From Sipunculus nudus (taxonomy: Eukaryota > Annelida > Sipuncula > Golfingiida > Sipunculidae), in contig CM049307.1 in the NCBI GenBank assembly GCA_026874595.1, positions 29,613,079 to 29,677,078 of the forward strand: a DNA stretch of 64,000 nt, given 5' to 3'. The notes under the pieces were generated by a model. That model was not told the origin of the DNA. It did not search any database and saw nothing but the letters and a program-made list of their open reading frames with translations. Of this stretch, positions 25,876 to 37,767 are shown in pieces. Within the stretch, counting starts at the first letter, position 1, and each line of letters starts with the position of its first letter. The translations under genes and the position numbers were made by a program.

Positions 25876-26959
25876 TGAAGGACAATCTAAACTGCCTATA
25901 CAGGTATTGTAATTTAAAATCAAAATGGATTAATATAGTCGTCAAACAGAGTAGAATCCATCTTTAAACTTATATATATATAGTCAACCAAAAGGTGAAT
26001 CTGTCTATAATGTGAAGACTTGGGCAAGGTCACAAATAAAATTTGAGGATTTGGGCATGGTCCAAAAAAGCTTTATTAAACTGTAAACTTTGCCATTAGA
26101 CATCCTTTGCCACCAAACTCTCTCCAAAAAAAGGTTTTTGCCTGGATGCTGTCATAGGTATGGCATCCATGCACCTTTGTTGATCAATGCCAGGTTTATT
26201 TCTCTCAGTACGGTATATCGCTATATAATGAAACTTAATTCTTGTGTAGATGGAGGAGAAAAACGTCTGGCTGGCGAAGCAGGAAGCCCGTTTGTGCAGG
26301 CAAGCCAGATTCAGCCTGACACTCATAAGCATGGATGAAACTGACAATCCCCACTTTGTAAACTAATATGAGCTATGGACTCTAATTAATTTATATGATC
26401 ATTAAATAAATATGAGCTACCGGTAGGTTACAATTGTTTCGTACCAAAATGTACGACAAATTCAAATAAACTTGGAAAATTTGATGTTTATCAATAACTG
26501 AAAGACCCTGTATATATGTTTCCCTTATATCATCCTACAAGGCAGTTGATTCATGATCAATTTCTCATGCAAACCGTGCCAAATGCAGCAATTTCTTATG
26601 TGTTTCATGTTTCTGTAATATATTTTAAATAATAAGTATCAGGATGATCGGCAATTTAAAACACTATGTCCAGTGTCCACACTGCTGTGTTGAATGAATG
26701 GGCAGGTCAGGCTGGACGCTAAGGGACACTAGTTGTTTGCCTGCAGTTTTTCAAGCAGACAGTCATTTACTGCCTCTAAACATGAGAGTATCGGTATTAG
26801 TGATAGCCCCCATTTCTTGAAACTGTTCATGAGTTCTCACAGGTCACATGTCATAATAATGGGTATACCACTATTGTAAACAAGGGCACCACAAAGAGGG
26901 GCATCCCCTTGCACAGAAGCATTATCATACTGGGTGTATTACACAGTGTGAAAATGAGG

Positions 26960-27360
26960 AGAGCAGCTCTGTGACCTTGAGCTTTGACAATGTGACCTCT
27001 AACTCAACTGGGTTCTTCATCCTTAGGTGGGTGGGCCATATGTGACAGAAGAAAGGTTTTTGTCAAACAGTTTGGCTTAAAATGGGTCTACAAGCTTTTT
27101 CAAGAAGTGGTTCCTGTAGCCTTGACCTCTGACCCTGTGACCCCAAAATTAAAAGGATTCTTCATCTGTTGGTGGGTGAGCTGTGTGTGAAAGATGAAAG
27201 GTTTTGGTCAGACAGTTTGACTTAAACTTGGTCCAGAAGCTTTTTCAAGAAGTGAGTCCTGTTGTTTTGACCTTTGACCCCATGACCTCAAAATTGATAG
27301 GGTTCTTCATCTGTGGGTAAGCCATTTGTGAAGGATGAAAGGTTTCGGTCAAATGGCTTG
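26960..27360. repeat. ~150-bp tandem repeat with TGACC/DR1 modules
   Basis: Three tandem units, each with a TGACCTnTGACC cluster followed by GGTTCTTCATC, GGGTAAGCCA-like text, GAAAGGTTT, GTTTGGCTTA and AAGCTTTTTCAAGAAGTG. The unit near 27261 has TTTTGACCTTTGACCCC, a DR1 arrangement of AGGTCA half-sites on the opposite strand. It abuts the 3' end of the non-LTR retrotransposon at 27367. Confidence 0.8.
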
Positions 27361-27639
27361 GCTTATAATAATAATAATAATAATAATTTATTTTATAAAG
27401 CGTAAAAACCATGATGATACATGCTCTAAAACACTCTTACATAACTAGAATACAATCAGCATTCATTAAACATACTATTGTCAGAATATGAAATTAAATT
27501 CCAATTGACTAAAATATTACATTAAGAAGCTTACAGTATTAAATAAGACATAAAAGTCAATAGTTCAATTATCTGTTAAAACTTCCATAATTCGACTAAA
27601 ATATTCAAACATTTCACTATCAAAAGTATAAAATATCGT

Positions 27640-27872
27640 ACAAAACGACTAGGCATAAAAATATTCCATGAACAAATATGTTTTTAATTTACTTTTAAAT
27701 TCTGAGAGACTGGTGGTTTCTCTTAGAGTATCTGGTAGGTCATTCCACAGTTTCGGGCCTACAACACTGAATGCCCGATTTTGTACACAGGATGATTTGG
27801 TAAAAGGGACGACCAGTAGTTTTTAGCTGCTGACCAAAGGCTTCTTAATGGAGTATAACTGTGAATAAGCCC
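27640..27872 (-). pseudogene. C-terminal end of the interrupted reverse transcriptase
   Basis: Minus-strand frames GLIHSYTPLRS then, after a frameshift near the SAAKN region, LLVVPFTKSSCVQNRAFSVV, GPKLWNDLPDTLRE and FKSKLKTYLFMEYF before a stop. This is the standard C-terminal tail of the same element, separated from the body by 27882-28584. A 3' UTR and AAT tail follow. Confidence 0.85.
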
Positions 27873-27881
27873 TTGCAGGTA

Positions 27882-28584
27882 TACGCTCCCGAGGCAGTGG
27901 AAATCTTGCGTTTCTAAAGAAGCAACTGATTTTCACGCTGCCAGCTTTGACCGTTTATGATATATTTAGACACCAGATGGCGGTTCGTTGTCCGCTGAAA
28001 TAAACGTGCGTATGATGTGACAAGCAGCCAATCAGATGCCAATAAACAAACACTCGACAGGCATCCTAGCTGGCTCCGCCCATTGCTGCGCTTCAAACAC
28101 CCCTTGATGAGTTTCCGGTCGAATTTAAATTGCTCCCTCTGCATTCTCGCATCATCGATCGATTCGATTATGGCATTATGACTGTGTTACCGTAGCCATG
28201 TATCTGTTGTCTGCAGAACTGAAACAAGCCAGTGAGGTGTGCACGCAGCCTTTGTTGTTACGTTTTGTTTGAATTACATCTCACTGGCCGAGCATCCTAT
28301 GTGCCCAAGGCCCTAAGCAAACCACGTCAGGGGCAATTCTCTCTGAGCCTGTGGCCTGTTCAGACGGTTACGCGGTGCGATGAGCTGTCACTCAAAACGA
28401 AATAAACATGATTGGCTCCGTTTATTCCTCGCTTGGCTTTGTCTTCCAGCACAAGGTCTCATCTGATTGGACAAAAATACAGTGCTCCCCTCTGGTGTAG
28501 CAATTCAGGATACGAGGTCATAACAAACAGCGCCTTACGATATAGGTAGTGGCCCTATAGGTAAAGCGCTGTGTAAAGAGCATA
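27882..28584. mobile_element. 703-bp CpG-rich insertion with 9-bp target duplication
   Basis: Flanked by direct repeats TTGCAGGTA at 27873-27881 and 28585-28593. Removing it and one copy restores the retrotransposon's order of protein motifs, so these are target-site duplications. Ends are TACGCTC... and ...GAGCATA, giving a weak 7-bp inverted terminus (one mismatch). It is clearly richer in CpG than its surroundings and holds CCAAT/ATTGG boxes (28029, 28410) but no coding frame of note. Nine-base duplications occur with Mutator-like and some Merlin elements; the class is not established. Confidence 0.8.
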
Positions 28585-28593
28585 TTGCAGGTA

Positions 28594-29556
28594 AAGAGGA
28601 GCTAAATTATTTATTGCTTTATACACAAGAATTAACATTCTGAATTTTACCCTTTGCACAACGGGCAGCCAATGCAGAGAATACAAAATTGGTGTAATAT
28701 GATCTGATTTTGAAGCACTCATAATAATCCTTGCCGCAGCATTCTGTATACTTTGCAGTCGATTTGTTAATGATGAGGGAGTTCCACACAAGAGTGCATT
28801 GCAATAATCTAATTTAGAAGTAATAAAAGAATCAACTATTTGCTCCAAAGACTCTCTTTTCACAAACTTTCTTATTTTACTGATATTATGAATATGTATA
28901 TATGAAGCCTTGCAGACTGCCATTACATGGGCTTCCATAGATGCATGTGAATCAAAAATAACACCAATATTTCTTACTTTCGATGATGGTGTAATTTGAT
29001 GAGAGCCATTGTGAAGTGTAGGTAAACCAATTTCTCTTAACAAATGTTTATGTGCAATTAATATGGCTTCTGTTTTTTCATCATTCATTATCAATTGATG
29101 CTGGCTCATCCACTTTTGTACAGTTGAATCACACAATTCCATCTGGTTAATGGTACTGTCAAGTTCACTTGATTTGAATGCTACATTTAACTGTGTATCA
29201 TCTGCATAAAATGATAATTGAGCGAATTTTGACGAAGAAGGGAACCAAGGGATGATGTATATATTGTAAATAAAATAGGTCCAAGGACTGAGCCTTGTGG
29301 TATCCCACAATTTAATTGTTTTGCTCTTGAGTTATTGCCTTTTATCTTCACAATTTGGGAATGATTTCTCAGATATAACAAAAACCATTTCAAAACAGTG
29401 TCTGTAAATCCAAGTTGCTGCAGTGTTCTTATCATACAATCATGATCAATTGTATCAAAAGCTGCAGAGAGATCTAACAGGATTAACAAAACTGCCTTAT
29501 TTTGACCAAGGGCGCAGAGTATATCATTCTGAATATGTACTAAGGCTGTCTCTGTC
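28594..29556 (-). pseudogene. Reverse transcriptase remnant, frameshifted
   Basis: Seen on the minus strand: LLDLSAAFDTIDH, GIPQGSVLGP (29292-29306) and, in another frame, FYADDTQL with the catalytic YADD at 29197-29208. At least one frameshift lies between 29306 and 29208. Downstream the thumb region is recognisable: SKLDYCNALLCG, NAAARIIM, HITPILYSLHWLPV, AINNLAPLYLQ. Order and wording are typical of L2/CR1-clade reverse transcriptases. The frame stops abruptly at the nested insertion (28593) and continues beyond it at 27872. It lacks the endonuclease and N-terminal half, so it is dead. Confidence 0.93.
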
Positions 29557-29665
29557 CATAATCAGTCCACAAGCCAATTCTGGAAGGGTGGACGCATGGA
29601 AGGACACACGGACAGCCGCACAAATGGAGGCATTACAATATCCCCCTCCTGCAACTTTGTTGTGA
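29557..29665 (+). repeat. Fragment of an interspersed repeat
   Basis: GGTGGACGCATGGAAGGACA, ACAGCCGCACAAATGGAGG, CATTACAATATCCCCCTCC and a short G tail. It abuts the 5' truncation point of the retrotransposon. Style resembles the GGACGGACAGAC-type tails of other elements in the window. Confidence 0.55.
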
Positions 29666-32600
29666 GGGGATAATAATGCACCACTTAACTAGCAAATGTA
29701 TTCTATATTTGCTTTAGATATGCTTTAGACTTCTATGCTCTCTGGGCATCCCTTTTCCCAGTATTATTGGGGTTTTTTTCCATTTTCACAACAAATCTGG
29801 TTGGCACGGTAACCTGACAGAGTATGGTTTGTGTTTATTTTAAACACATGCTGTGATGTTTATTTATGAATATTCATGGCTAGACTGAGTGAGATATATA
29901 TCTCCAGTGAATACAAAGTGCTGCTTGTAGTAAAGTCAGTGTCTTCTGTCCTAAAAAAAGTACAAACATTTCATAAGTATTAATACTTTATTGTTGACTT
30001 ATATACAAGAATGGGAACTAATGGGAAAGGTAGGTTGTAGGCCTAGAAATTACTGATTATCACATACTGCATTAAATTAAGACTATATTATCATTGCATG
30101 CATTCAAATTCATGGCTTGCTTATCTGTAGAAAATGTCTAACAACTTCAAAATTTCAACTTATGTCTGGATTTTTACAAGGGATGTAAAAAATCACTTCT
30201 TGCATTTCAAAACCCTGCAGAAAATGGCAAAACAAAGCCAGATGACTGAGGCAGTGTTAACAACATCATTAGATCTGACAGAGGTACAATCAGAGGAGTA
30301 AGGTAAACAGTAAATCTGGTTTGGATCAGTTCATATTAGCCACACCTGCTTGTATCCTGGACAGACCCCTCAGGGTCAGCAATTAATCACAGAAACCAAA
30401 CACTTAGCACTGAAGGCAGGCAGAGAATGGCTAACCAATTGCTGGCCAGGTAAGCTCCTAGCTAATGCTTGGTGACATATACCAGTATGTAAATTTACTC
30501 TGCCTCTGTGTGTATCCCTTAATCCTACATATTGTCCTCCCTGCATGTATTTAATTTTTTCCTCGCTGATGTCCTACATTTTTTGTTCTACATCATGTTC
30601 TACATCAACACCTGAGGAGAACTTGATGTTATGTCTATCTAATGACACTGACATCCATTCATCTGGTATAAACATCTTAGCCAGGTAATAAAACTCTTTT
30701 CCTGTCCATTTAGGGCTGTACAGTGCCGAGTGCTGCGGTGAACCTGCCAAGATCTGACCAGGTATGCCCTGTAGGATGTAGCCTGGTTTAACAGAGTCTC
30801 TGTGGTTTATTTTGTAAACAATCCAGTCTTCATGGCCCTCAGGTTGCTGTTTAACTTAGCTTTGGCTGCGCCCCCTGGCAGGTCCTCTGATGTTCCTGGA
30901 TGGTTTACTTATACAGCCAGGCATATCACAGCCCTTCCCTGATAGAAAGTACCCACAAAGTAATGCCTGATACTCCAGCTTCCGGCTTACATACTGGGGT
31001 ATTACCACAAAGATACACACAGTAGGACCTCATGTTGTGATGCGCATCCTTCGTTCTTTAAACAATATAATCACAGTTTGAGTGAGTCTATATGCATGAC
31101 TTAATTTCCACATATGATATAGACCATTTATATAGGTGTGATGTGCGACTGAGGTGTGTAATGTTTCCATGAACAATAAACATGAATTTTGGGTGTATAA
31201 AAAGGAACACATATGTATATTTTATATATACCAAAACTGGTCTTATATTTTACTGAAAAAATGTTCCATGACAAATAATGGGCAAACAACAGAAAAAAGA
31301 AAATGACTACAGTTAGCTTGAACTATAATTCTGTCATGTGCTTCCATACAATCTGGGATAATTAAGGTCTTGATTCATACATCTACAATCCAACTTGCCA
31401 TTAATGTTCACCTGATAAAGCAAGAAGAAAAGTATTAGCCCCACACCTGATCCAGCACATCTTGTGATGGATGCTACAAGAACACCTGAGACTAAATTCT
31501 AATCAGTGGATGGAGATGATAAAGAAAGGTCAAGGGTGGTCAAACAACAGGATATCAATTTTGGAGGTGCACCTTGAAAGCTTGGAAAGACTGAACCAGC
31601 TGTCAGTGCAGCTAGTCTTCCAAAGATCAAAGCACTTCAACCATATCATTTTGTATGCTATGCTATACTAGATCACTCTGGCCATGATAGTTTACACAAC
31701 AACTGATAGTCTGATAAAGGGCGGAGGGCTACATGCCATGTCTGTAAACTGGTTCACAGCTGGGGTAGTTATGATACTGAATGAATGTACCATATTTTTA
31801 AATTAATGCATATAATTATTCACCTTATGCGTTAATTTAATGCTTTGCCTAAATTTATATCCATATCACCATAACAATAACTACTACTAAAACTGCTTAC
31901 TGCTACAATGAAGAAAATAATGGTTTATAGTTAAAACATATTGCTGCCAGATTTTATTATCTTGACATCTGAATTAACTCTTATAAATCTCAAATTATAT
32001 GTACCCACGTGCGTACCCTGGTAATTATGAGCAGATTTATAATCATAAATAATAATTTCATAAAAAACTAAATAAGAATGTGTTCCCTGAATTCAACATT
32101 AATTGTTTTACTGGTAAATTTATGCTGAAGCTGCTTCTTCATGCACTGTTTATATATTATGGATAACTGGTATGTTTGAAATGAATATATTTATATATTT
32201 GTACACTATACATGACGAGTCATTTCATTGGTTGCTGATACAAGTGAGAAGATAAAGTACATTACAACAGTCTGATATATATCCCTTCCTACAAGTCAGT
32301 GTCAATAGGCCCTATAAAGAAAACGACATGAACGGTGAACTGTTTGCATACTTTCCTTCTCATACTCAAGCAAAGGCTACCAGTACCAGTTCATTCTGTA
32401 TTGTTCCTGTGCACTTTTCCCTGACTCTTCTACTGGTTATACCTCTTCAAACAAAGTTTGATTGAGACTGATATATTCTGACCCATGTCTATCTGCGTCC
32501 AAGGTATCTAAGTTATTTATCAGTGAATCATAGATTGAAGGCATTGAAGAGTTGATTTATTTTGGAATTAAAACATATCAAGCTCAAGTGTCAAACAAGA

Positions 32601-34287
32601 AGTGTTGGAGTAGCAGTAGAAGTTGTACTGAAAACTGTAGTGAAAATCTGGAAACAAACTGTTTCCACATTATTCTCTCCACTTACAGCTACACACTACC
32701 ACCAATGAACACACCAGCCTTTATATGTTTCTCATATTCTCTAAAAGCACCTATCTACCATGTCGTTCAAACAAAGATTCCATTTCAATCTCAATAAATT
32801 ATCAATTTACAAACATGTCTGTTATCAATTTTTCCCACCAGCAAATGTTCATCCAGGGGCTGATCCAGGATTTTGGAAAGAAGAGGGTCAAACCCAGGTA
32901 GGCTAAATGTAAACCTAAAAATGTCTTCTGCTCCGAAAAGGATGGGGTCAGGGTTGCAAAATTTGGTTTGAACCCTTAAAAAAGGTTGTTTTGCCTAAAA
33001 AAAGGGGGGGGGGTGGGTGTGTTCTTGACCCCCCTGATGGGTAGAAAAGTTTTATCTGAATGGCAGTATGGTAAGCCATAGCATTCCAGTTAAAATGTTG
33101 ATGGTCAGCATGCAGATGGGACTTCCTTTATGATTTGTTCGTTCACAGTTGTTTTAATTAAGTGAGGCTTTTCTACTCATAGTGTAAAATAAATATCACC
33201 CACTGACTGCAGCCATATGATATGAAAATTAAGAATTTGTAATGCAGTGTCAACATGGGCCCACTCTCTTAGTCAAAGCAGCCTTTGTCTAATTGCAGTG
33301 TCAAATGAGTCATGAAGTGAAACTATCAATTAAGGTGTGGATTTTTTTATGTTTCACATAAATGTAAAAGGCAAAGACACAAGTACTGAAATGCATTGGA
33401 AAAGATTGCTGCAATCATGATAAGTGGGTCTTGCATTTAAGTAGCAGTTGATTTTGGATGTGTTATGGATTAAATGTGGCACTGGCAGACGTGCACTTTT
33501 GCAGTCCTGTTTGGTTACAGCTGCTACCAAACATTTATGGATCAAATAAAATCACAAGAAAATTAATGGTGACACTGAACAATAATTTCTTTATATTTAT
33601 TAGGGAGTTTTAGGTTCTAGTAATGCAGGGTTCCAACACCTTAAGATTATAAATAAGAAGATTAATATTTCAAATTTCATGACTTTTTCCAAGACCTTAT
33701 ACAATAATGTATGACCCTTTTCTACACATTTTTGACAAACTATCATATATGAAACATGCAATGTCAAATTATCCATGACAATATGCACATGAAACTTGAA
33801 AAAGTTGACACATACACTTTAGAATTTTTATGGCCTTTTCAATACTTTTTTAAGTAATTGATTTGAAAGTTTTTCAACTGCCCAGGGAAAGCAGTCAGTA
33901 TATCTTTATGACAAATGAATGGCCTGAAGTCCCTGCATTATTCTGACATGAAGAAGCCATGTTGTGCAGATGGCAGAAGTCATCAGACTTTGCTTCCAGG
34001 TGTGTGCAATAAAGAGTACAGGTAGGCACAAGACATTATATATACCTACCTGTGTTTCTAATTTCTTTTCTACCCATCATTTATGAGCAAAGCTGTTCTA
34101 CCTAAACTTAATGGTAAACAAAGTAATGATAAATTCTAATTGATCAGTAACTGTCAGCAAGCGTTCTTGACACATGTATAAAAGAATTTGTCAGCGTCAT
34201 CCAGACACAAGCTGTGAAATATGGGCCTTTAAATTAAATGCAAATGACAGATAGTTATCCTGCTTGTCTACATTCATCTGAGAGTAG

Positions 34288-34885
34288 CCATCAGCTAGGT
34301 TTGAATCCTATCTGTCAATAACAGTCACATGAACAGTGCCCATTTAATAGCAGCCATCAGGTTTGATTCCTATCTGTCATTGACAGTCGCATGAACTGCG
34401 TCAGTGCCCATTTAGTAGCAGCTGTCAGGTTTGATTCCTATCTGTCATTGACAGTCACATGAACTGCTGTCAGTGCCCATTTAATAGTAGCCAATTGGTT
34501 TGATTACTATCTGTCAATGACAGTCACATGAACTGCTGTCAGTGCCCATTTAATAGTAGCCATCAGGTTTGATTCCTATCTGTAATTGACAGTCACATAA
34601 ACTGGGTCAGTGCCCATTTAGTAGCAGCTGTCAGGTTTGATTCCTATCTGTCAATGACAGTCACAAGAACTGCTGTCAGTGCCCATTTAGCAGTAGCGGG
34701 CTCTATCTGTCAATCACAGTAACCTGTATTGCCTATCCTTGCCCATTTATAGTAGCCATCAGGTTTGGGCCCTAAAAAGTCTAAAAATGTCAATAATAGT
34801 GACCTGTTCTGTGTATCATTGCCTGTTTGACAGAAGCTGTGAAGTTTATGCTCTATATGTCAGTAACAGTAACTTTACCTGCTTT
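34288..34885. repeat. 68-69-bp satellite with CTGTCA-N-TGACAG palindrome
   Basis: Seven to eight units; the landmark GCCCATTTA begins at 34338, 34406, 34475, 34544, 34612, 34681 and 34741. Units read CATCAGGTTTGATTCCTAT, then CTGTCATTGACAG or a one-base variant, then TCACATGAACTG, then GTCAGTGCCCATTTAATAG. The last units (after 34700) are diverged and shorter. It lies in intron 1 of the minus-strand gene. Confidence 0.9.
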
Positions 34886-37653
34886 CAAGTACCTTATCCT
34901 TGCAGCTGATCTGTCATATATAGTCAAATATGAATGATACAATCCGGTATATCTGCCTTGAAAATAGCTAGCCTTGTACACAGCTCCCTTGAATTTTATC
35001 AAAGTATTTCCTGCTTCATGATCATGATTTTGTAATTGTTAAGATTTGTAATAAGCTTTCTGCATAATCTGTCTAAACTGTTCAACTTATCAGTGTTATG
35101 TCCATGTCACAGCCATGTCTTATCAAAATTAAACGTCAATATCAGGTGATTAGCAGTAAACACAATGATGCTTTGTGTCCCTGGCTAGGTACCGATACCA
35201 ATTTGCAGGTGCACCATCTATTTATAGCTATAGGAATACTAGCCATCTAGCTGCCAATGTGCTAACAGAAAGCCACCTGTGTCTACTGCTGCTGTCAAAA
35301 TACATTATTTGTGTTTACTTAACAGCTTTAAGCAATGAGATACCTCTGGTCAATAATCATTATATAAGTAAACTTGATATGTCATTTTTAGAAATCAACA
35401 ATTTTTAAAGAATTGACAAATTGCTAAACTAATAATGAATGTAAAGAAATCACCTTCAGAATCACCTGCATGGTCTCTTTAAAAAACAGAACAGTATCAC
35501 ATTTCTTTGAAGAGCAACATAGTAAACACCATTCAATGAATGTGTGTGGGACGGAATGGGAGAAAAATTCTGAGTAGAAACTTATGCATTCCTTGGGATG
35601 GAGTCATCACACTGTGTTGTTCACAGCAGCCAATGCTGAGGAGAAGTATTCCTACAATGATGAGTGGGAGGGTAGGAAAACATGATTATGCTGAGCCAGC
35701 AGTTTAGCAAGTGAGGAGGCCCACTTGAAGTCCTACTACACGTCTGGAATAAAAGGTCCAAGCTAGAGGTTAAAACTGTATCCCTCCAAAGTGCTTGGTT
35801 TAAAAACAATCAGAAGTTCTACACACTGTAATTGTGCTAAGGTGTGAAAGATAAAGGGTTAACAATGTTATGAATAATGGGCCTGCACTCCTTGGAACTG
35901 CAATAAACTGAAGGTACTAGTGGTGTATTACTCCAAGAATAGCCCTCCCCTTATCAGTCAGTACACTTTGTCATTTATATACATTCCATAGTTCTGATTC
36001 AGAACCTGAAAATGTCAATATATTTAAATATATATACACTGGTGTGTACACATATGTAAATGTATATACATGTATAATAATTACAGTTAATATTCACTGA
36101 TTAATAATAAGATAAACTTATTACATAAATATACTGATTTTGGTATCTTTCACTTTTCAAAAGCATAACTGTGAGAGTGAAACATTCCTAACCGAGAGAA
36201 ACTGAACTCTAGCCTGAGTCTAGGTTCACTGAACATAGCCCCACACCTCTCTTATGATATGTGTAACAAGCCCGTCTTCCTGGAAACAAACAGCAGTTAT
36301 CAACCAATCAATCATGTATGTGCATGACAGTCTGCACTGTTTAAAGAAATATTTCAAGTAAATAAACATAGGTAGTGTGGAACATCAGGTAAAATACTGT
36401 TTTTGCAGGTACCAATACGTGTGCTGTCAGTACAAATATGGGGGACCTTACACACATAAACTAAATAGTTAATTGTTACAAATAACTCGCTATGTTTCAC
36501 TAGAATCACTTTCACAAAATTTCTCCAACTCGGTTATGTTTATTTAGAGGCTTACAGATTTATGCAAGTTTTAATATCTATACATTCAGAAAATGTTAAA
36601 TCAAGAAAATTCAAGACAATGTATGACTGAGAGAAAATAACTTGAATAAAAAATGTTTAAAATATTAATATGTATGAATCTTATGTATGAAATGATAAAC
36701 ATAGTTCAATATTAACAAAACTATTTCTAATCTGATTTAAAATAAGCAATTTTTCTTTTACGACTAATATTAGTATTATGTTAATCATTCATTTGCATAC
36801 ACCACAACAATCCGAATATATGGTATCCAGCAAAATTCAGAACTGAATAGTTTCATATTATTATGAAATATTCAGAATATTTTCTTGAAAATTTAAAAGT
36901 AAAGTCTTTTTCCAAGCAGAACTTCAAATAATGCTATTATTGGCCCTGCTTTACATGCTGCAAGTCTCAGTTTCCAGGAAAAAGTAATATCAGAAATGTA
37001 TGAAGTTGTTGTCAAATATTTGATGAACTTAACACACCCAGAATAACTAAATGCCTTTTTACTGCCAAGTTTATTAAGGCATAACTTACCAGAAACACAT
37101 ATTTTAACCATTTGATACAGGTATTCAAGCCTTTCACTTTTTGTTGCTGGTAAACAGATGGTTATGTCTGAATTATTTGTAAACAATTCATGAAAAATGT
37201 TTGGTTTAAAATATGTTATCTATACTTGATATACATATAATCATTGGATATATTTTTACAAAAGAATAAATGTTACTGTTACATGTTATGTACAATAGAC
37301 AAGCATTTTTTCTTGTTTTGCTAAGTAAGAATTCTGGCTGTTCTTTCAAAATGAATAAAAATATATGATTCATTTTTAATTGTTCAATAATGTATATTAA
37401 TTTTTTATTCTGGTGTTAATATATATAAATCCATTTCTACTTTATAAATTTTAGAAATAACTAACAAATTCCGCATGATTAATAAATTTAAAAAAAAAAT
37501 AAATGTTGTTATTACAGGTGTGAGGCTGGGTCATCAAGGCCACGGGGCAGCAAGTCAGCCCAGTCAGTGCGAGGCTGGGGCTGGCGGACAAGCACTGCTA
37601 ACGTTCACAATTTTATATGCTGTCGGCAAGCTTCGGAGTTATACATCACTCAC

Positions 37654-37767
37654 CCGCAAAATTTTCAGAGGCTGTCCCGTGTCCGCACCCCCTTCAAGAC
37701 GAAACCCCCAGGCCTGGTTGACATTTGGCCTTACGATCTGGGCTCTCAGAACGTCCACTTCACCCAT
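37654..37767 (-). CDS. Exon 1 of the minus-strand PDZ gene (start and first half of PDZ)
   Basis: Seen on the minus strand: ATG at 37767 in a good context (GCAATGG, purine at -3 and G at +4), 38 codons, then donor CGG|GTGAGT in phase 0. The protein starts MGEVDVLRAQIVRP and contains WGFRLEGGADTGQPLKILR (residues 20-38), the carboxylate-binding loop and strand betaB of a PDLIM/Zasp-type PDZ. Joined to exon 2 (19085-19236) it makes a whole PDZ. Known role: such PDZ-LIM proteins bind alpha-actinin and related partners at Z-discs and actin bundles through this domain; here that is inference from family. The intron position and phase equal those of the plus-strand paralog. It lies in a CpG-rich patch; two overlapping plus-strand frames (37475-37899) are its shadows. 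The frame is open upstream of the ATG, so an earlier start is possible but no in-frame ATG was seen nearby. Confidence 0.92.

Larger units (their letters stand above)
27367..29556 (-). mobile_element. 5'-truncated L2/CR1-like non-LTR retrotransposon, broken
   Basis: Minus-strand remnant from the middle of the reverse transcriptase to the 3' end. The 3' end is a run of seven or eight AAT triplets (27367-27390 on the plus strand), the microsatellite-type tail of L2/CR1-like elements. At the 5' side the similarity starts at TETALVHIQNDIL (about 29556) and runs into an unrelated repeat, so the copy is 5'-truncated. It is interrupted at 27882-28584 by a second insertion. It sits antisense to the plus-strand gene's direction, in intron 1 of the minus-strand gene. 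Confidence 0.9.
19237..37653 (-). other. Intron 1 of the minus-strand PDZ gene
   Basis: 18.4 kb. Repeats inside it are listed separately. Stretches where I see nothing beyond AT-rich sequence: 19237-20286, 21237-23636 (with an AGGTCAAGGTCA module at 22231-22242 and G runs at 22522 and 23017), 25875-26959, 29666-34287 (a GATCCAGG-type repeat fragment lies at about 32856-33045) and 34886-37653. No other splice-flanked coding exon was recognised. Confidence 0.75.
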
